Below, one piece after another: positions 10,611-18,773 of a stretch of 64,000 nt of DNA (its first letter is position 1; the number at the start of each line of letters is the position of its first letter). The notes under the pieces are model-generated. The model was given only the letters and a program-made list of their open reading frames with translations. It did no database searches and was not told where the DNA came from. Position numbers and translations under genes: made by a program. The DNA comes from CAKUFA01 sp963627465 (lineage in GTDB: Bacteria; Bacillota; Clostridia; Christensenellales; Aristaeellaceae), in assembly GCA_963627465.1 (NCBI GenBank), contig CAVGBO010000045.1:9088-73087 (forward strand), written 5' to 3'.

Positions 10611-11759
10611 ATGAAAATGCTCTTTGCCTCCGACTCTTTCAAGGGCTCCCTTTCGGCAGTGGAGATTTGCAATCTGCTGGAGAAGGCAGCAGAAACCATT
10701 TTTCCCGGCACGGAAACGGTTTCCATACCCATTGCGGATGGGGGAGAAGGCACGGTGGAGGCACTCCTTCGTGCCATGGGCGGCCGCTGGATGACCACCC
10801 GGGTGGCAGATCCCTTGTTTACCCCGGTGGATGCCAAGTGGGGCATGCTCAGCGACGGCACAACGGCTGTCATGGAAATGGCACAGGCCAGCGGCTTGCC
10901 CTATGTGCCTCAAGATCAGCGGGATCCCCGCTACACCACCAGCTACGGCACGGGCGAAATGATTGCGGATGCCCTTCGCCAGGGCGCACGGAAAATCCTT
11001 ATCGGCATTGGCGGCAGTGCCACCAATGATGGGGGCATGGGCATGCTCAGTGCCCTGGGGGCTGTGTTTACCGATGCGAAAGGTAAGCAGGTCTCTCCTG
11101 TGGGCGACGGACTGGCTCGTGTGGCCCATGCGGATTTTTCCCATCTGCTGCCTGAACTAAAGGAATGCAAAATCACCGTGCTGTGCGATGTGACCAATCC
11201 TCTGCTGGGACCTACCGGCGCAACCTACACCTATGGTCCGCAGAAGGGCGGCACGCCGGTCATCTGTGATGGGCTGGAAGCAGGCATGACCAACTATGCC
11301 AAGGTGATTCAGCAGGTAACCGGGAAGGACATTGATCACATTCCCGGTGCCGGAGCTGCCGGCGGCTTGGGCGCTGCCTTTGCCGGTGTGCTGGGTGCAA
11401 CCCTGAAGAGCGGCATTGATGCGGTGCTGGAGACTGTGGACTTTGATCAGAAGCTGACCGATGTGGATCTGGTGGTCACTGGTGAAGGCCGGATTGATGG
11501 GCAAAGCGTCCGCTTCGGCAAGGTACCGGTAGGTGTGGCACGTCACTGTGCTGCAAAAAACATTCCTGTGCTGTGCATTGTGGGCGGCATAGGGGAAGGG
11601 GCAGAAGGTCTCTTCGACCTGTGCGAAAGCACCATCCAGACCACCGTATCCGGCCCTATGCCCTTGGAAGAAGCCATGGTCAATGCCGAAAAGCTTTATC
11701 TGGATGCGGCACTGCGGCTGTTCCGGGCAGTGCGGATCGGCATGAAACTTAAGCATTGA
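10611..11759 (+). CDS. garK: Glycerate 2-kinase (GarK/GlxK family)
   Basis: 382 residues, the usual length. Start MKMLFASDSFKGSLSA has the family signature directly at the N-terminus; GAGGAG lies 12 bases upstream. Further landmarks are ADGGEGT (about 45), IGIGGSATNDGGMGML (about 130-145), GAAGGLGA and TGEGRID. The enzyme phosphorylates glycerate to 2-phosphoglycerate, feeding glycolysis. With the reductase and aldolase it completes a route from keto-deoxy sugar acids to pyruvate and 2-phosphoglycerate. Confidence 0.93.
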   Translation: MKMLFASDSFKGSLSAVEICNLLEKAAETIFPGTETVSIPIADGGEGTVEALLRAMGGRWMTTRVADPLFTPVDAKWGMLSDGTTAVMEMAQASGLPYVPQDQRDPRYTTSYGTGEMIADALRQGARKILIGIGGSATNDGGMGMLSALGAVFTDAKGKQVSPVGDGLARVAHADFSHLLPELKECKITVLCDVTNPLLGPTGATYTYGPQKGGTPVICDGLEAGMTNYAKVIQQVTGKDIDHIPGAGAAGGLGAAFAGVLGATLKSGIDAVLETVDFDQKLTDVDLVVTGEGRIDGQSVRFGKVPVGVARHCAAKNIPVLCIVGGIGEGAEGLFDLCESTIQTTVSGPMPLEEAMVNAEKLYLDAALRLFRAVRIGMKLKH

Positions 11760-11769
11760 AAAACGATAG

Positions 11770-11805
11770 AGGGAGCGATGCCTGCAAAGGCTTCGCCCTT
11801 TTTTC
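11770..11805 (+). terminator. Rho-independent terminator after glycerate kinase
   Basis: GGGAGCGATGCC pairs imperfectly with GGCTTCGCCC around TGCAAA and is followed by TTTTTTTC. Confidence 0.75.
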
Positions 11806-11836
11806 TTTGCATTGCCCCCCTCTTCCTTTGCCGGAA

Positions 11837-11865
11837 TTGACGCTGTCTGCCCGGCTTGGTATAAT
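11837..11865 (+). promoter_or_regulatory. Sigma-A promoter of the mtnN operon
   Basis: TTGACG (11837-11842), 17-base spacer, TATAAT (11860-11865). Confidence 0.85.
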
Positions 11866-11916
11866 GAATCCTGCATCCTTTGATGCGGATAAAGGCTTGG
11901 AATGTTGGAGGGTCAT

Positions 11917-12618
11917 ATGGTTGGATTGATTGGTGCCATGGCAGTGGAAGTGGAAAATCTGCTGGGGCAAATGACGGATAAACAGGAAACGAAAATCGGC
12001 ATGGATGTGTTCACCAAGGGCAAGCTTTTCGGGCAGGAAGCCGTGCTGGCAGTATGCGGCCCCGGCAAGGTGAATGCGGCACTCTGTGCACAGAACATGA
12101 TTACCGCATTTCACCCGGCGTGGGTGCTGAATCTGGGGGTTGCCGGGGCAGGGGATGAAACCGTGTCCATCGGGGATATGGTCATTGCCACCTGTGCCGT
12201 GCAGCACGACATGGACACCTCTCCCTTGGGAGATCCCGTGGGCTATGTCAGCAAGGTAGGTGTGGTGGAGTTCCCCTGCGATGAAGCCTTGCGGGAGAGC
12301 CTGCTATCTGCTGCACGGCAGGTGCCGGATATGCAGGTGCAGGAAGGCGTGATTGCCACCGGGGATCAGTTCATCTGCGATGGAGAAACCCGGAAACGGA
12401 TTCACGACCGTTTCCACGCCAAGGCGGTGGAAATGGAGGGGGCGGCTGTGGCGCATGCCTGCTATATGAATGGGGTGCCCTGCGGCGTGCTGCGTTCCAT
12501 TTCGGATCAGGCCAACGGACAATCTACCATGGACTATCCCACCTTTACCAAACTGGCGGCAAGCCATTCCGAACGGGTGGTGGAGCTGCTGCTGACCCAC
12601 ATGGAGACAGCGGAATGA
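11917..12618 (+). CDS. mtnN: 5'-methylthioadenosine/S-adenosylhomocysteine nucleosidase
   Basis: 233 residues. Start ATG 11917 lies 6 bases after GGAGGG; an ATG at 11902 precedes the ribosome site and is rejected. The N-terminal GLIGAMAVEVE holds the catalytic Glu. VLNLGVAGAG, IATGDQFIC and the nucleoside-binding VEMEGAAVAHAC follow, then RSISDQA with the catalytic Asp. The enzyme cleaves adenine from MTA and SAH, recycling by-products of SAM use. Its stop overlaps the next start (ATGA), so both are translationally coupled. Confidence 0.95.
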   Translation: MVGLIGAMAVEVENLLGQMTDKQETKIGMDVFTKGKLFGQEAVLAVCGPGKVNAALCAQNMITAFHPAWVLNLGVAGAGDETVSIGDMVIATCAVQHDMDTSPLGDPVGYVSKVGVVEFPCDEALRESLLSAARQVPDMQVQEGVIATGDQFICDGETRKRIHDRFHAKAVEMEGAAVAHACYMNGVPCGVLRSISDQANGQSTMDYPTFTKLAASHSERVVELLLTHMETAE

Positions 12619-13451
12619 GCAAAACAGTTTGGGTCACGGGTGCTTCCTCCGGGCTGGGACTGCACACAGCCCAGGCCTTGCGGGATGCAGGGTGGACGGT
12701 GATTGCCGGTGCACGTTCCTTCCATGGGGAAGTGAAAGACGGCATGCATTGCCTGCCCCTGGATGTAACGGATGATGCGTCCGTGGCGGCCTTTGTGGAG
12801 GCGGCACAGCGTATTGACCCTCAGGTGGATGCGCTGGTGCAGTGCGCCGGGATTCTGGTGCTTGGCTCCTGCGAGGAAACTTCGCTGGATGAGTACAAGC
12901 GGGTCATGAACACCAACTTTCTGGGCATGGTGCGGATGAATCATGCTGTGCTGCCCATGATGCGCAGGCAGGGGAGGGGCAGGATTGTCATGTTCTCCTC
13001 CATTAACGGCCTGCTGGGGGTGCCCTTTCAGAGTGCGTACACTGCCGCCAAGCATGCCGTGGAAGGTTATGCGGAGTGCCTGATGATGGAGACTCACGGC
13101 ATGGGCATTCAGGTGTGTCTGGTGGAGCCGGGGGATCATCGCTCCGGCAGCAGTGCTTATCGTGCCCACGCCAAGGGCGCACAATCGACATCCCCCTATG
13201 GAGAACGCTACGCATCCACTTGCTATGTGATTCACCGGGATGAAACCGGCGGATCTGACCCGGATGTGCTGGGCAGAAAGGTGGCCAAGGCACTGGCAAG
13301 GAAGCATATGCCCTTCCGGCTGCGCATCGCCAAGGGAGATCAGCACCTGGCAGTGTGGCTCCATGATCTGCTGCTGCCGGGGCTGAACGGCAGCATCCTC
13401 CGCAGCTATTATTACGGCAAGCAGGACAAAGCGGCTAAGGATGGGGATTGA
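12615..13451 (+). CDS. Short-chain dehydrogenase/reductase
   Basis: 278-residue classical-type SDR. Cofactor motif TGASSGLG (residues 8-15), a variant of NNAG (VQCAGI), catalytic Ser in MFSSINGLLG and YTAAK for Tyr and Lys. An acidic residue at the end of beta-2 is missing (GARSF), which favours NADP. It overlaps mtnN by 4 bases. The C-terminal extension after residue 190 resembles SDRs acting on larger or lipid-like substrates; the substrate is unknown. Confidence 0.88.
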   Translation: MSKTVWVTGASSGLGLHTAQALRDAGWTVIAGARSFHGEVKDGMHCLPLDVTDDASVAAFVEAAQRIDPQVDALVQCAGILVLGSCEETSLDEYKRVMNTNFLGMVRMNHAVLPMMRRQGRGRIVMFSSINGLLGVPFQSAYTAAKHAVEGYAECLMMETHGMGIQVCLVEPGDHRSGSSAYRAHAKGAQSTSPYGERYASTCYVIHRDETGGSDPDVLGRKVAKALARKHMPFRLRIAKGDQHLAVWLHDLLLPGLNGSILRSYYYGKQDKAAKDGD

Positions 13452-13475
13452 CAGAACGCCTCTGACGGATACAAT
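13448..13475 (+). promoter_or_regulatory. Sigma-A promoter of galM
   Basis: TTGACA (13448-13453), 16-base spacer, TACAAT (13470-13475). The -35 overlaps the end of the SDR gene. Confidence 0.78.
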
Positions 13476-13511
13476 AGGAAGTAGAAATAACGTTTCAAGG
13501 AGGGTGTTCCT

Positions 13512-14576
13512 ATGGCGATCACCTCAAGAGAATTTGGTAAGAATGAACAGGGCGCAGTGGTGACCCAGTACATCATGACCAACCAAAGCGGTGCTGTGGT
13601 GAAGATGATTGACTACGGCGCAACCATTACCGCCATTTGCGTGCCGGATAAGGACGGCATCATGGCAGACGTGGTGCTGGGCTTTGACGACATGACCGGT
13701 TACCTGAAGGGTCACGGTCACATGGGGGAGACCATCGGCCGGTACGGCAACCGGATCGCCCGTGGTCAGTTTACCCTGGACGGCGTAACCTACCAGCTGG
13801 CCAAGAACAACGGGGAGAACCATCTCCACGGCGGCAATGTGGGCTTCGGCGTAAGAATGTGGGAGACCTCCACCTTGGAGGAGCAGGATCAGGATACCCT
13901 GATTTTCCACCTGATCAGCCCGGATGGTGAGGAAAACTATCCCGGCACCCTGGACGTTACCGTCACCTATACCTGGACGGATAACTGTGACCTGATCATC
14001 CGCTACCGGGCGACTACGGACAAGGCAACCCTGTGCAACCTGACCAACCATGCCTATTTCAATCTGGCTGGTCACGATCACGGCACAGTGCGGGATCAGG
14101 TGGTGTACATTGACGCTGATGTGATCACCCCTGTGGATGCAGGCCTGATTCCTACCGGCGGCTATCTGCCTGTGGCCAAGACTCCCTTCGACCTGCGGGA
14201 AGGGGAATTGGTCGGCGACGGACTGGATCTGGCACCCCAGGTGCATCAGATGGTGCTGGCAGACATGGGCTATGACCAGAATTTCGTGCTGCGGAAAGGC
14301 TCTGTCATGGGTATGGCTGCCTGCCTGCACGATGAGCCTTCCGGCCGTACCATGGAGGTTATTACCGACCAGCCCGGCGTGCAGCTGTACACGGGCAACT
14401 CCGTGGACTATGACGGGGGCAAGGGCGGCGTTCATTACGGCAAGTTCTCCGGCCTGTGCCTGGAAACCCAGCACTTCCCGGATTCCCCCAATGAGCCCCA
14501 GTGGCCCACCACCGTACTGCGCCCCGGCGAAGTGTACGATACCACCACCATTTACGCATTCCGTGTGGATGCATAA
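13512..14576 (+). CDS. galM: Aldose 1-epimerase (galactose mutarotase)
   Basis: 354 residues, typical length. Landmarks: GRYGNRIARG (about 76-85), NGENHLHGG with a substrate-binding His (about 100), NLTNHAYFNLAG with the catalytic acid His (about 180), YDQNFVL, and CLETQHFPDSPN with the catalytic base Glu (about 320). It interconverts alpha and beta anomers of free aldoses in the cytoplasm. AAGGAGG precedes the ATG, and it has its own promoter and terminator, so it is monocistronic. Confidence 0.95.
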   Translation: MAITSREFGKNEQGAVVTQYIMTNQSGAVVKMIDYGATITAICVPDKDGIMADVVLGFDDMTGYLKGHGHMGETIGRYGNRIARGQFTLDGVTYQLAKNNGENHLHGGNVGFGVRMWETSTLEEQDQDTLIFHLISPDGEENYPGTLDVTVTYTWTDNCDLIIRYRATTDKATLCNLTNHAYFNLAGHDHGTVRDQVVYIDADVITPVDAGLIPTGGYLPVAKTPFDLREGELVGDGLDLAPQVHQMVLADMGYDQNFVLRKGSVMGMAACLHDEPSGRTMEVITDQPGVQLYTGNSVDYDGGKGGVHYGKFSGLCLETQHFPDSPNEPQWPTTVLRPGEVYDTTTIYAFRVDA

Positions 14577-14594
14577 CATTCCATTAGCACAGAA

Positions 14595-14637
14595 GGGAGC
14601 GGAGGACGCTTTGCATGGCGGCTTCCACTCCCTTTTT
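14595..14637 (+). terminator. Rho-independent terminator of galM
   Basis: A 15-bp imperfect stem (GGGAGCGGAGGACGC with GCGGCTTCCACTCCC) followed by TTTTT. The next ORF starts 14 bases later. Confidence 0.8.
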
Positions 14638-14651
14638 ATGAAGGTGAAACC

Positions 14652-15491
14652 ATGAACGAGGAACTGATGCTCCGTTTGGCATCCTTCCTGAATGATACTC
14701 CCCGGGCGATTGACCTGGAAGAAGCCAGAAGCATTGCCCGTGACTGCGGCATCGGGGAAGAAGAGGCGGTTGCCCTGATGCTTGCGGCTTATTGCGGACT
14801 GGATCTGGATAAGCCAAAGGACAAGGAGACCTATCATCGCTGCTTTCCTCACATGCTGCACAAGCTGTCTCCTGCCCTTGTGACGGAAGATCCTTACGTG
14901 CAGGCATTGAAAACAAAGACCTGCCGCCGGGGAACGGTGACACTGGAAGAAGAGACTTACGCACCGGCAGAAATCTTTGTGGCAGATGACTTTCGGCAGG
15001 TGAATGGCATGGTGCTGCCGCAGCTTGGCTGGTTCGACACCTCTGTGCCTTACCCTGCCCTGAAGGAGCAGGGACGCATCTGGATGACCGTCACCCCCAA
15101 CGAGATCAATACCATTCGCCCCTGTGCGGAAGCATCTGCGGGCAAGGTGCTCTGCTATGGCCTGGGCATGGGATACTATGTGTTTCATGCCCTGCAAAAT
15201 GCGAAAGTAACCTCCGTAACCGTGGTGGAGCAATCCCGGAATGTGATTGACCTGTTCCGGGAGGCACTGCTGCCCATGTTCCCAAGGAAGGACGACGTGC
15301 AAATCATACAAGGGGATGCCTTTGCTTATGCCCGGGAGGAAGCACCTCACCAAACCTTCGATACTGTGTTTACGGATCTGTGGCACGATGTGTCGGACGG
15401 CCTGCCCATGTACCGAAAGATGAAGCAGCTGGAGGTGCAGGGGCCCAAGTACCTGTACTGGATTGAGCCTACCATGCGGTACTATCTTTGA
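14652..15491 (+). CDS. SAM-dependent methyltransferase / spermidine-synthase-like protein
   Basis: 279 residues. The C-terminal half carries a Rossmann-like SAM fold: GKVLCYGLGMGYYV (motif I), VTVVEQSRNVIDLF with the acidic residue of motif II, IIQGDAFAY, and FDTVFTDLWHDV (motif IV). The N-terminal 130 residues show no motif I recognise. Related proteins are usually annotated only as conserved hypothetical proteins in Clostridia. It may bind SAM or a decarboxylated form without methylating. It lies behind the galM terminator. Confidence 0.65.
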   Translation: MNEELMLRLASFLNDTPRAIDLEEARSIARDCGIGEEEAVALMLAAYCGLDLDKPKDKETYHRCFPHMLHKLSPALVTEDPYVQALKTKTCRRGTVTLEEETYAPAEIFVADDFRQVNGMVLPQLGWFDTSVPYPALKEQGRIWMTVTPNEINTIRPCAEASAGKVLCYGLGMGYYVFHALQNAKVTSVTVVEQSRNVIDLFREALLPMFPRKDDVQIIQGDAFAYAREEAPHQTFDTVFTDLWHDVSDGLPMYRKMKQLEVQGPKYLYWIEPTMRYYL

Positions 15492-15522
15492 TCTTATTGA
15501 CGGAATATTCCCGAAACATTTC

Positions 15523-15551
15523 TTGATTGTGCAGCGAGAAAATGGTACAAT
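15523..15551 (+). promoter_or_regulatory. Sigma-A promoter of the signalling operon
   Basis: TTGATT (15523-15528), 17-base spacer, TACAAT (15546-15551), leaving a leader of about 125 bases before the hydrolase start. Confidence 0.7.
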
Positions 15552-15682
15552 GAGCGTGGAATGTTTGCAGGCGTAAGCCGGCATTTTTTCGAAGGAAAGC
15601 GGAACTTTCCGCCGTTGCCTTTCCGCATTGGCAGTGAGGCACGTGAAAACATCGTTTGCCACGGGGAAGGAACGAAAAGACC

Positions 15683-16252
15683 ATGCACAGCATGATTGTG
15701 AAGGCGTATTTATTTGCCATGTACGCCCATGGTGAGCAAAAACGCAAGGACGGGCTGCCCTACATTATACATCCGGTAGAGGTAGCCATGGAGCTGGCAA
15801 GAAACGGTGCCAGTGAAAACCTGATCTGCGCCGGATTCCTGCACGATACCATTGAGGATGCCTTTATCACCAAGGAGCAGCTGACCACCGCCTTTAATGA
15901 TGAAATTGCAGCCCTTGTGGTGGCGGACAGTGAGAACAAGGAAGACAGCTGGGAAAAACGGAAATCGGACGCACTGGAAATGCTGCGGAAGCCGGGGGAC
16001 CGGGATCATAAAATGCTCATGTGCGCCGATAAGCTTTCTAATCTTCGCAGTGTTTACGAAGGCTTGCAGGATAGTGGCGAAGATGTGTGGAAACGTTTTA
16101 AGCGAGGCAGAGACAAACAGGCCTGGCTCTTCCATGAAACCGTGGCGGCACTGGCTCCCCTGGAAGGTCTGCCCATGTATGAAGAACTGAAGCAAATGAC
16201 CCATGACGTGTTTGACAGCCCTAGGGCTGAAGAAGAGAAAAATCATATTTGA
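15683..16252 (+). CDS. Small HD-domain alarmone hydrolase (SpoT-HD / MESH1-like)
   Basis: 189 residues. ATG 15683 follows GAAGGA; an in-frame TTG at 15656 lies upstream of that site. The sequence shows the RelA/SpoT hydrolase pattern: AHGEQKRKDGLPYIIHPVEV (about residues 15-34), FLHDTIED as the HDxxED metal motif (about 53-60), and ADKLSNLRS (about 114). There is no synthetase, TGS or ACT domain, so it is a stand-alone small alarmone hydrolase expected to degrade (p)ppGpp or NADPH-type substrates. It heads an operon with partner-switching proteins 13 bases downstream, linking nucleotide alarmones with a sigma-control module. Confidence 0.85.
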   Translation: MHSMIVKAYLFAMYAHGEQKRKDGLPYIIHPVEVAMELARNGASENLICAGFLHDTIEDAFITKEQLTTAFNDEIAALVVADSENKEDSWEKRKSDALEMLRKPGDRDHKMLMCADKLSNLRSVYEGLQDSGEDVWKRFKRGRDKQAWLFHETVAALAPLEGLPMYEELKQMTHDVFDSPRAEEEKNHI

Positions 16253-16265
16253 AAGGAAGTTTTGT

Positions 16266-16568
16266 ATGAGCTTGACCATTGAAAAGAAGACAGGCGCAAA
16301 GGCTGAGATTACCCTGATCGGCCGTCTGGACACCACCACCGCCCCCGACATGGAGGCTGTGCTGGATACGGTGCTGCCGGAAGCCAAAGAACTGGTGCTT
16401 GACCTGGAGAAGCTGGAGTATATCTCCTCCGCCGGCCTGCGGCTGATTTTGAAGGCTCAGAAGGCCATGGATCAGAAGGGCACCATGAAGCTGATTCACG
16501 TGCCGGCTCCCGTGATGGAAGTGTTCACCATTACCGGCTTTGCAGATTTTCTGACCATAGAAAACTGA
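16266..16568 (+). CDS. STAS-domain anti-anti-sigma factor (RsbV/SpoIIAA-like)
   Basis: 100-residue single STAS domain. The phosphorylation loop YISSAGLRLIL places the candidate phosphoserine at Ser55. In the unphosphorylated state such proteins bind an RsbW-like kinase and free a sigma factor. Four bases downstream begins a protein holding both a PP2C phosphatase and an RsbW-like kinase domain, its probable partners. Start has AAAGGAAG upstream. Confidence 0.92.
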   Translation: MSLTIEKKTGAKAEITLIGRLDTTTAPDMEAVLDTVLPEAKELVLDLEKLEYISSAGLRLILKAQKAMDQKGTMKLIHVPAPVMEVFTITGFADFLTIEN

Positions 16569-16572
16569 TACG

Positions 16573-18729
16573 ATGATGATCAATTTATCCGGAGATACCC
16601 TTCTGCGGTTAACGCTTGCAACGCTGGTTCCGGGTTTGCTGTCAGGCCTGTTTACCCTGCTGGAGAAGAAGACGAAGTTTTCCGCCTGGCATAACAGCCT
16701 GAAGCAAATCGTCATCGGCATTACCTTTGGCATTGCCGCCATTTTGTGCACCCAGTTCGGCATCCGTGCCGGAGATGGGGTCATCATGAACGTGCGGGAT
16801 GCGGCACCCCTGTGCGCCGGGCTTTTCTTCGGCGGCCCGGCAGGGATTATTGCAGGCTTCATGGGAGGCGTGCACCGTTATTTGTGCGTCTTCTGGGGCG
16901 GCGGCAAGCTGACCCAGGTGGCCTGCTCCATTTCCACCTGCCTGGCAGGCATCTTCAGTGCCACGATGCGCCGCCGTCTCTTTGAAAACAAAAATTCCGG
17001 CTTCCTGTCCAGCTTCGGCATCGGCACCACCATGGAGGTGCTGCACATGCTGCTGATTCTGGCCACCAATTTGCGCCGGGTATCCTATGCGTTCCGGTAT
17101 GTGCAGGCCTGCTCCTTCCCCATGATTCTCTGCACGGGGATTGCGGTCAGCCTGGCTTCCCTGCTCAGCGGCGGTGCTTTCAACAAGCGGAAGGTGGATC
17201 TGCAGAAGAAGCGCATCAGTTACGATTTCGGCTTCTGGCTGCTAATCTGTGTGGTGATTGCCTTCCTGGCTACCAGCACCTTCACCCAGCAGATTGTGTA
17301 CCACATCATTACCGATGATGCGGAGCTGTACCGCAACGTAACCCTTTACCTGATTGTGTTCATGGAGATTCTGATCTACACAGCCCTGTTCATCCTGATC
17401 TATGAGATGCTGAAGAAGAAGGTTGTGCGGAATCTGCAAAAGGTGAACGCCGGGCTGAATGCCATTACCAACGGCAACCTGAACACGGTGATTGACGTCC
17501 GTGCCTATCAGGAGTTTTCCGAGCTGTCGGATGACGTGAATGCCACGGTGGCCACCCTGAAGCACTACATCAAGGAAGCGGAGGAGCGGATCAATCACGA
17601 GCTGGAGTTCGCCCATCAGATTCAGCGGTCTGCCCTGCCTTCTTCCTTCCCGCCTTATCCCAATCGAACGGAATTTGATATTTACGCTTCCATGGATGCG
17701 GCCAGAGAAGTAGGCGGCGACTTCTATGATTTCTATTTTGTCAGCCGCAATCATCTGGCCTTCTTGGTGGCGGATGTTTCCGGCAAGGGGATTCCTGCCG
17801 CCCTGTTCATGATGACCACCAAGACCATCATGAAGGACTTGGCGGAAAGCGGCCTGCCCGTGGATGAAGTCATGCGGAAGACCAACGACCGGCTGTGCCA
17901 GAACAATGAAGCCGGCATGTTCGTCACCGCATGGATGGGCATCCTGAATGTGAAAACCGGCAAGGTCACCTTTGCCAATGCCGGACACAATCCCCCCCTG
18001 GTGCGCCATGGGAATGGCAACTTTGAGTACCTGAAGACCCGCTCCGGCCTGGTGCTGGCAGGCATGGAAGGCATGACCTACCGGGCAGGGGAAATTCAGC
18101 TGGCGCCGGAGGACACCATCTTCCTCTACACCGATGGTGTCACGGAAGCCACCAACCTGTCCAACGAATTGTACGGCGAAGTGAGGCTGAATCACGTGCT
18201 GAACATGTGCCAAAGCAAGCAGGTGGAGAATCTGTGCCATCGGGTGAAAATGGATGTGGAGACCTTCGTGGGCAATGCACCCCAGTTTGACGACATTACC
18301 ATGCTGGCGCTCACTTACAAGGGTGATCTGCATGAAATGACGCTGGATGCCACGGTGGAAAACATTACGCCCATTACGGAATTTGTGGATGCTCAGCTGG
18401 ATTCCCACGGATGCAGCGCCAAAGCCAAAATGCAAATCAATGTGGCGGTGGATGAAATCGTCAGCAACATTGCTCACTATGCCTATCCGGACGGTCAGGG
18501 ACAAGTGACGGTGCGGATGGAAGTGGAGGACGGTGCTGCATACATTACCTTCAAGGATGAAGGCATTCCCTTCAACCCCTTGGAAGAGGCTGATCCGGAT
18601 ATTTCCCTGGGGGCTGAAGAGCGGGGCGTTGGAGGACTGGGCATTTTCCTGGTGAAGAAAACCATGGATACCCTGACCTATGAACGCTGCGGCGTGCAGA
18701 ATGTGCTGAAGATGACCAAACGGATTTGA
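16573..18729 (+). CDS. Membrane PP2C (SpoIIE/RsbU) phosphatase fused to RsbW-like kinase domain, with LytS-type sensor
   Basis: 718 residues in four parts. Residues 1-200 hold about six membrane helices with a 5TM-LYT-like pattern (GLFFGGPAGIIAGFMGG, VHRYL). Residues about 210-330 hold two more helices and a HAMP-like linker. Residues about 345-580 form a SpoIIE-type PP2C phosphatase: EVGGDFYDF, VADVSGKGIPAALFM, NAGHNPPL, YTDGVTEA and FDDITMLAL carry the metal-binding Asp residues. Residues about 585-718 form a GHKL ATPase of RsbW type (VDEIVSNIAHYAY N-box, DEGIPFNP, GLGIFLVKK). One chain therefore can dephosphorylate and phosphorylate STAS partners in response to a membrane signal. It is coupled to the STAS gene before it. 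Confidence 0.93.
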   Translation: MMINLSGDTLLRLTLATLVPGLLSGLFTLLEKKTKFSAWHNSLKQIVIGITFGIAAILCTQFGIRAGDGVIMNVRDAAPLCAGLFFGGPAGIIAGFMGGVHRYLCVFWGGGKLTQVACSISTCLAGIFSATMRRRLFENKNSGFLSSFGIGTTMEVLHMLLILATNLRRVSYAFRYVQACSFPMILCTGIAVSLASLLSGGAFNKRKVDLQKKRISYDFGFWLLICVVIAFLATSTFTQQIVYHIITDDAELYRNVTLYLIVFMEILIYTALFILIYEMLKKKVVRNLQKVNAGLNAITNGNLNTVIDVRAYQEFSELSDDVNATVATLKHYIKEAEERINHELEFAHQIQRSALPSSFPPYPNRTEFDIYASMDAAREVGGDFYDFYFVSRNHLAFLVADVSGKGIPAALFMMTTKTIMKDLAESGLPVDEVMRKTNDRLCQNNEAGMFVTAWMGILNVKTGKVTFANAGHNPPLVRHGNGNFEYLKTRSGLVLAGMEGMTYRAGEIQLAPEDTIFLYTDGVTEATNLSNELYGEVRLNHVLNMCQSKQVENLCHRVKMDVETFVGNAPQFDDITMLALTYKGDLHEMTLDATVENITPITEFVDAQLDSHGCSAKAKMQINVAVDEIVSNIAHYAYPDGQGQVTVRMEVEDGAAYITFKDEGIPFNPLEEADPDISLGAEERGVGGLGIFLVKKTMDTLTYERCGVQNVLKMTKRI

Positions 18730-18773
18730 CCGAGACAAACCTGTGCAGTACACCTCAATGAGGAGGAACGTGT

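Noticed and set aside
13524..15662. 712-codon minus-strand frame opposite galM and the SAM-binding gene
   Set aside because: Shadow of two good plus-strand genes and crosses their terminator.
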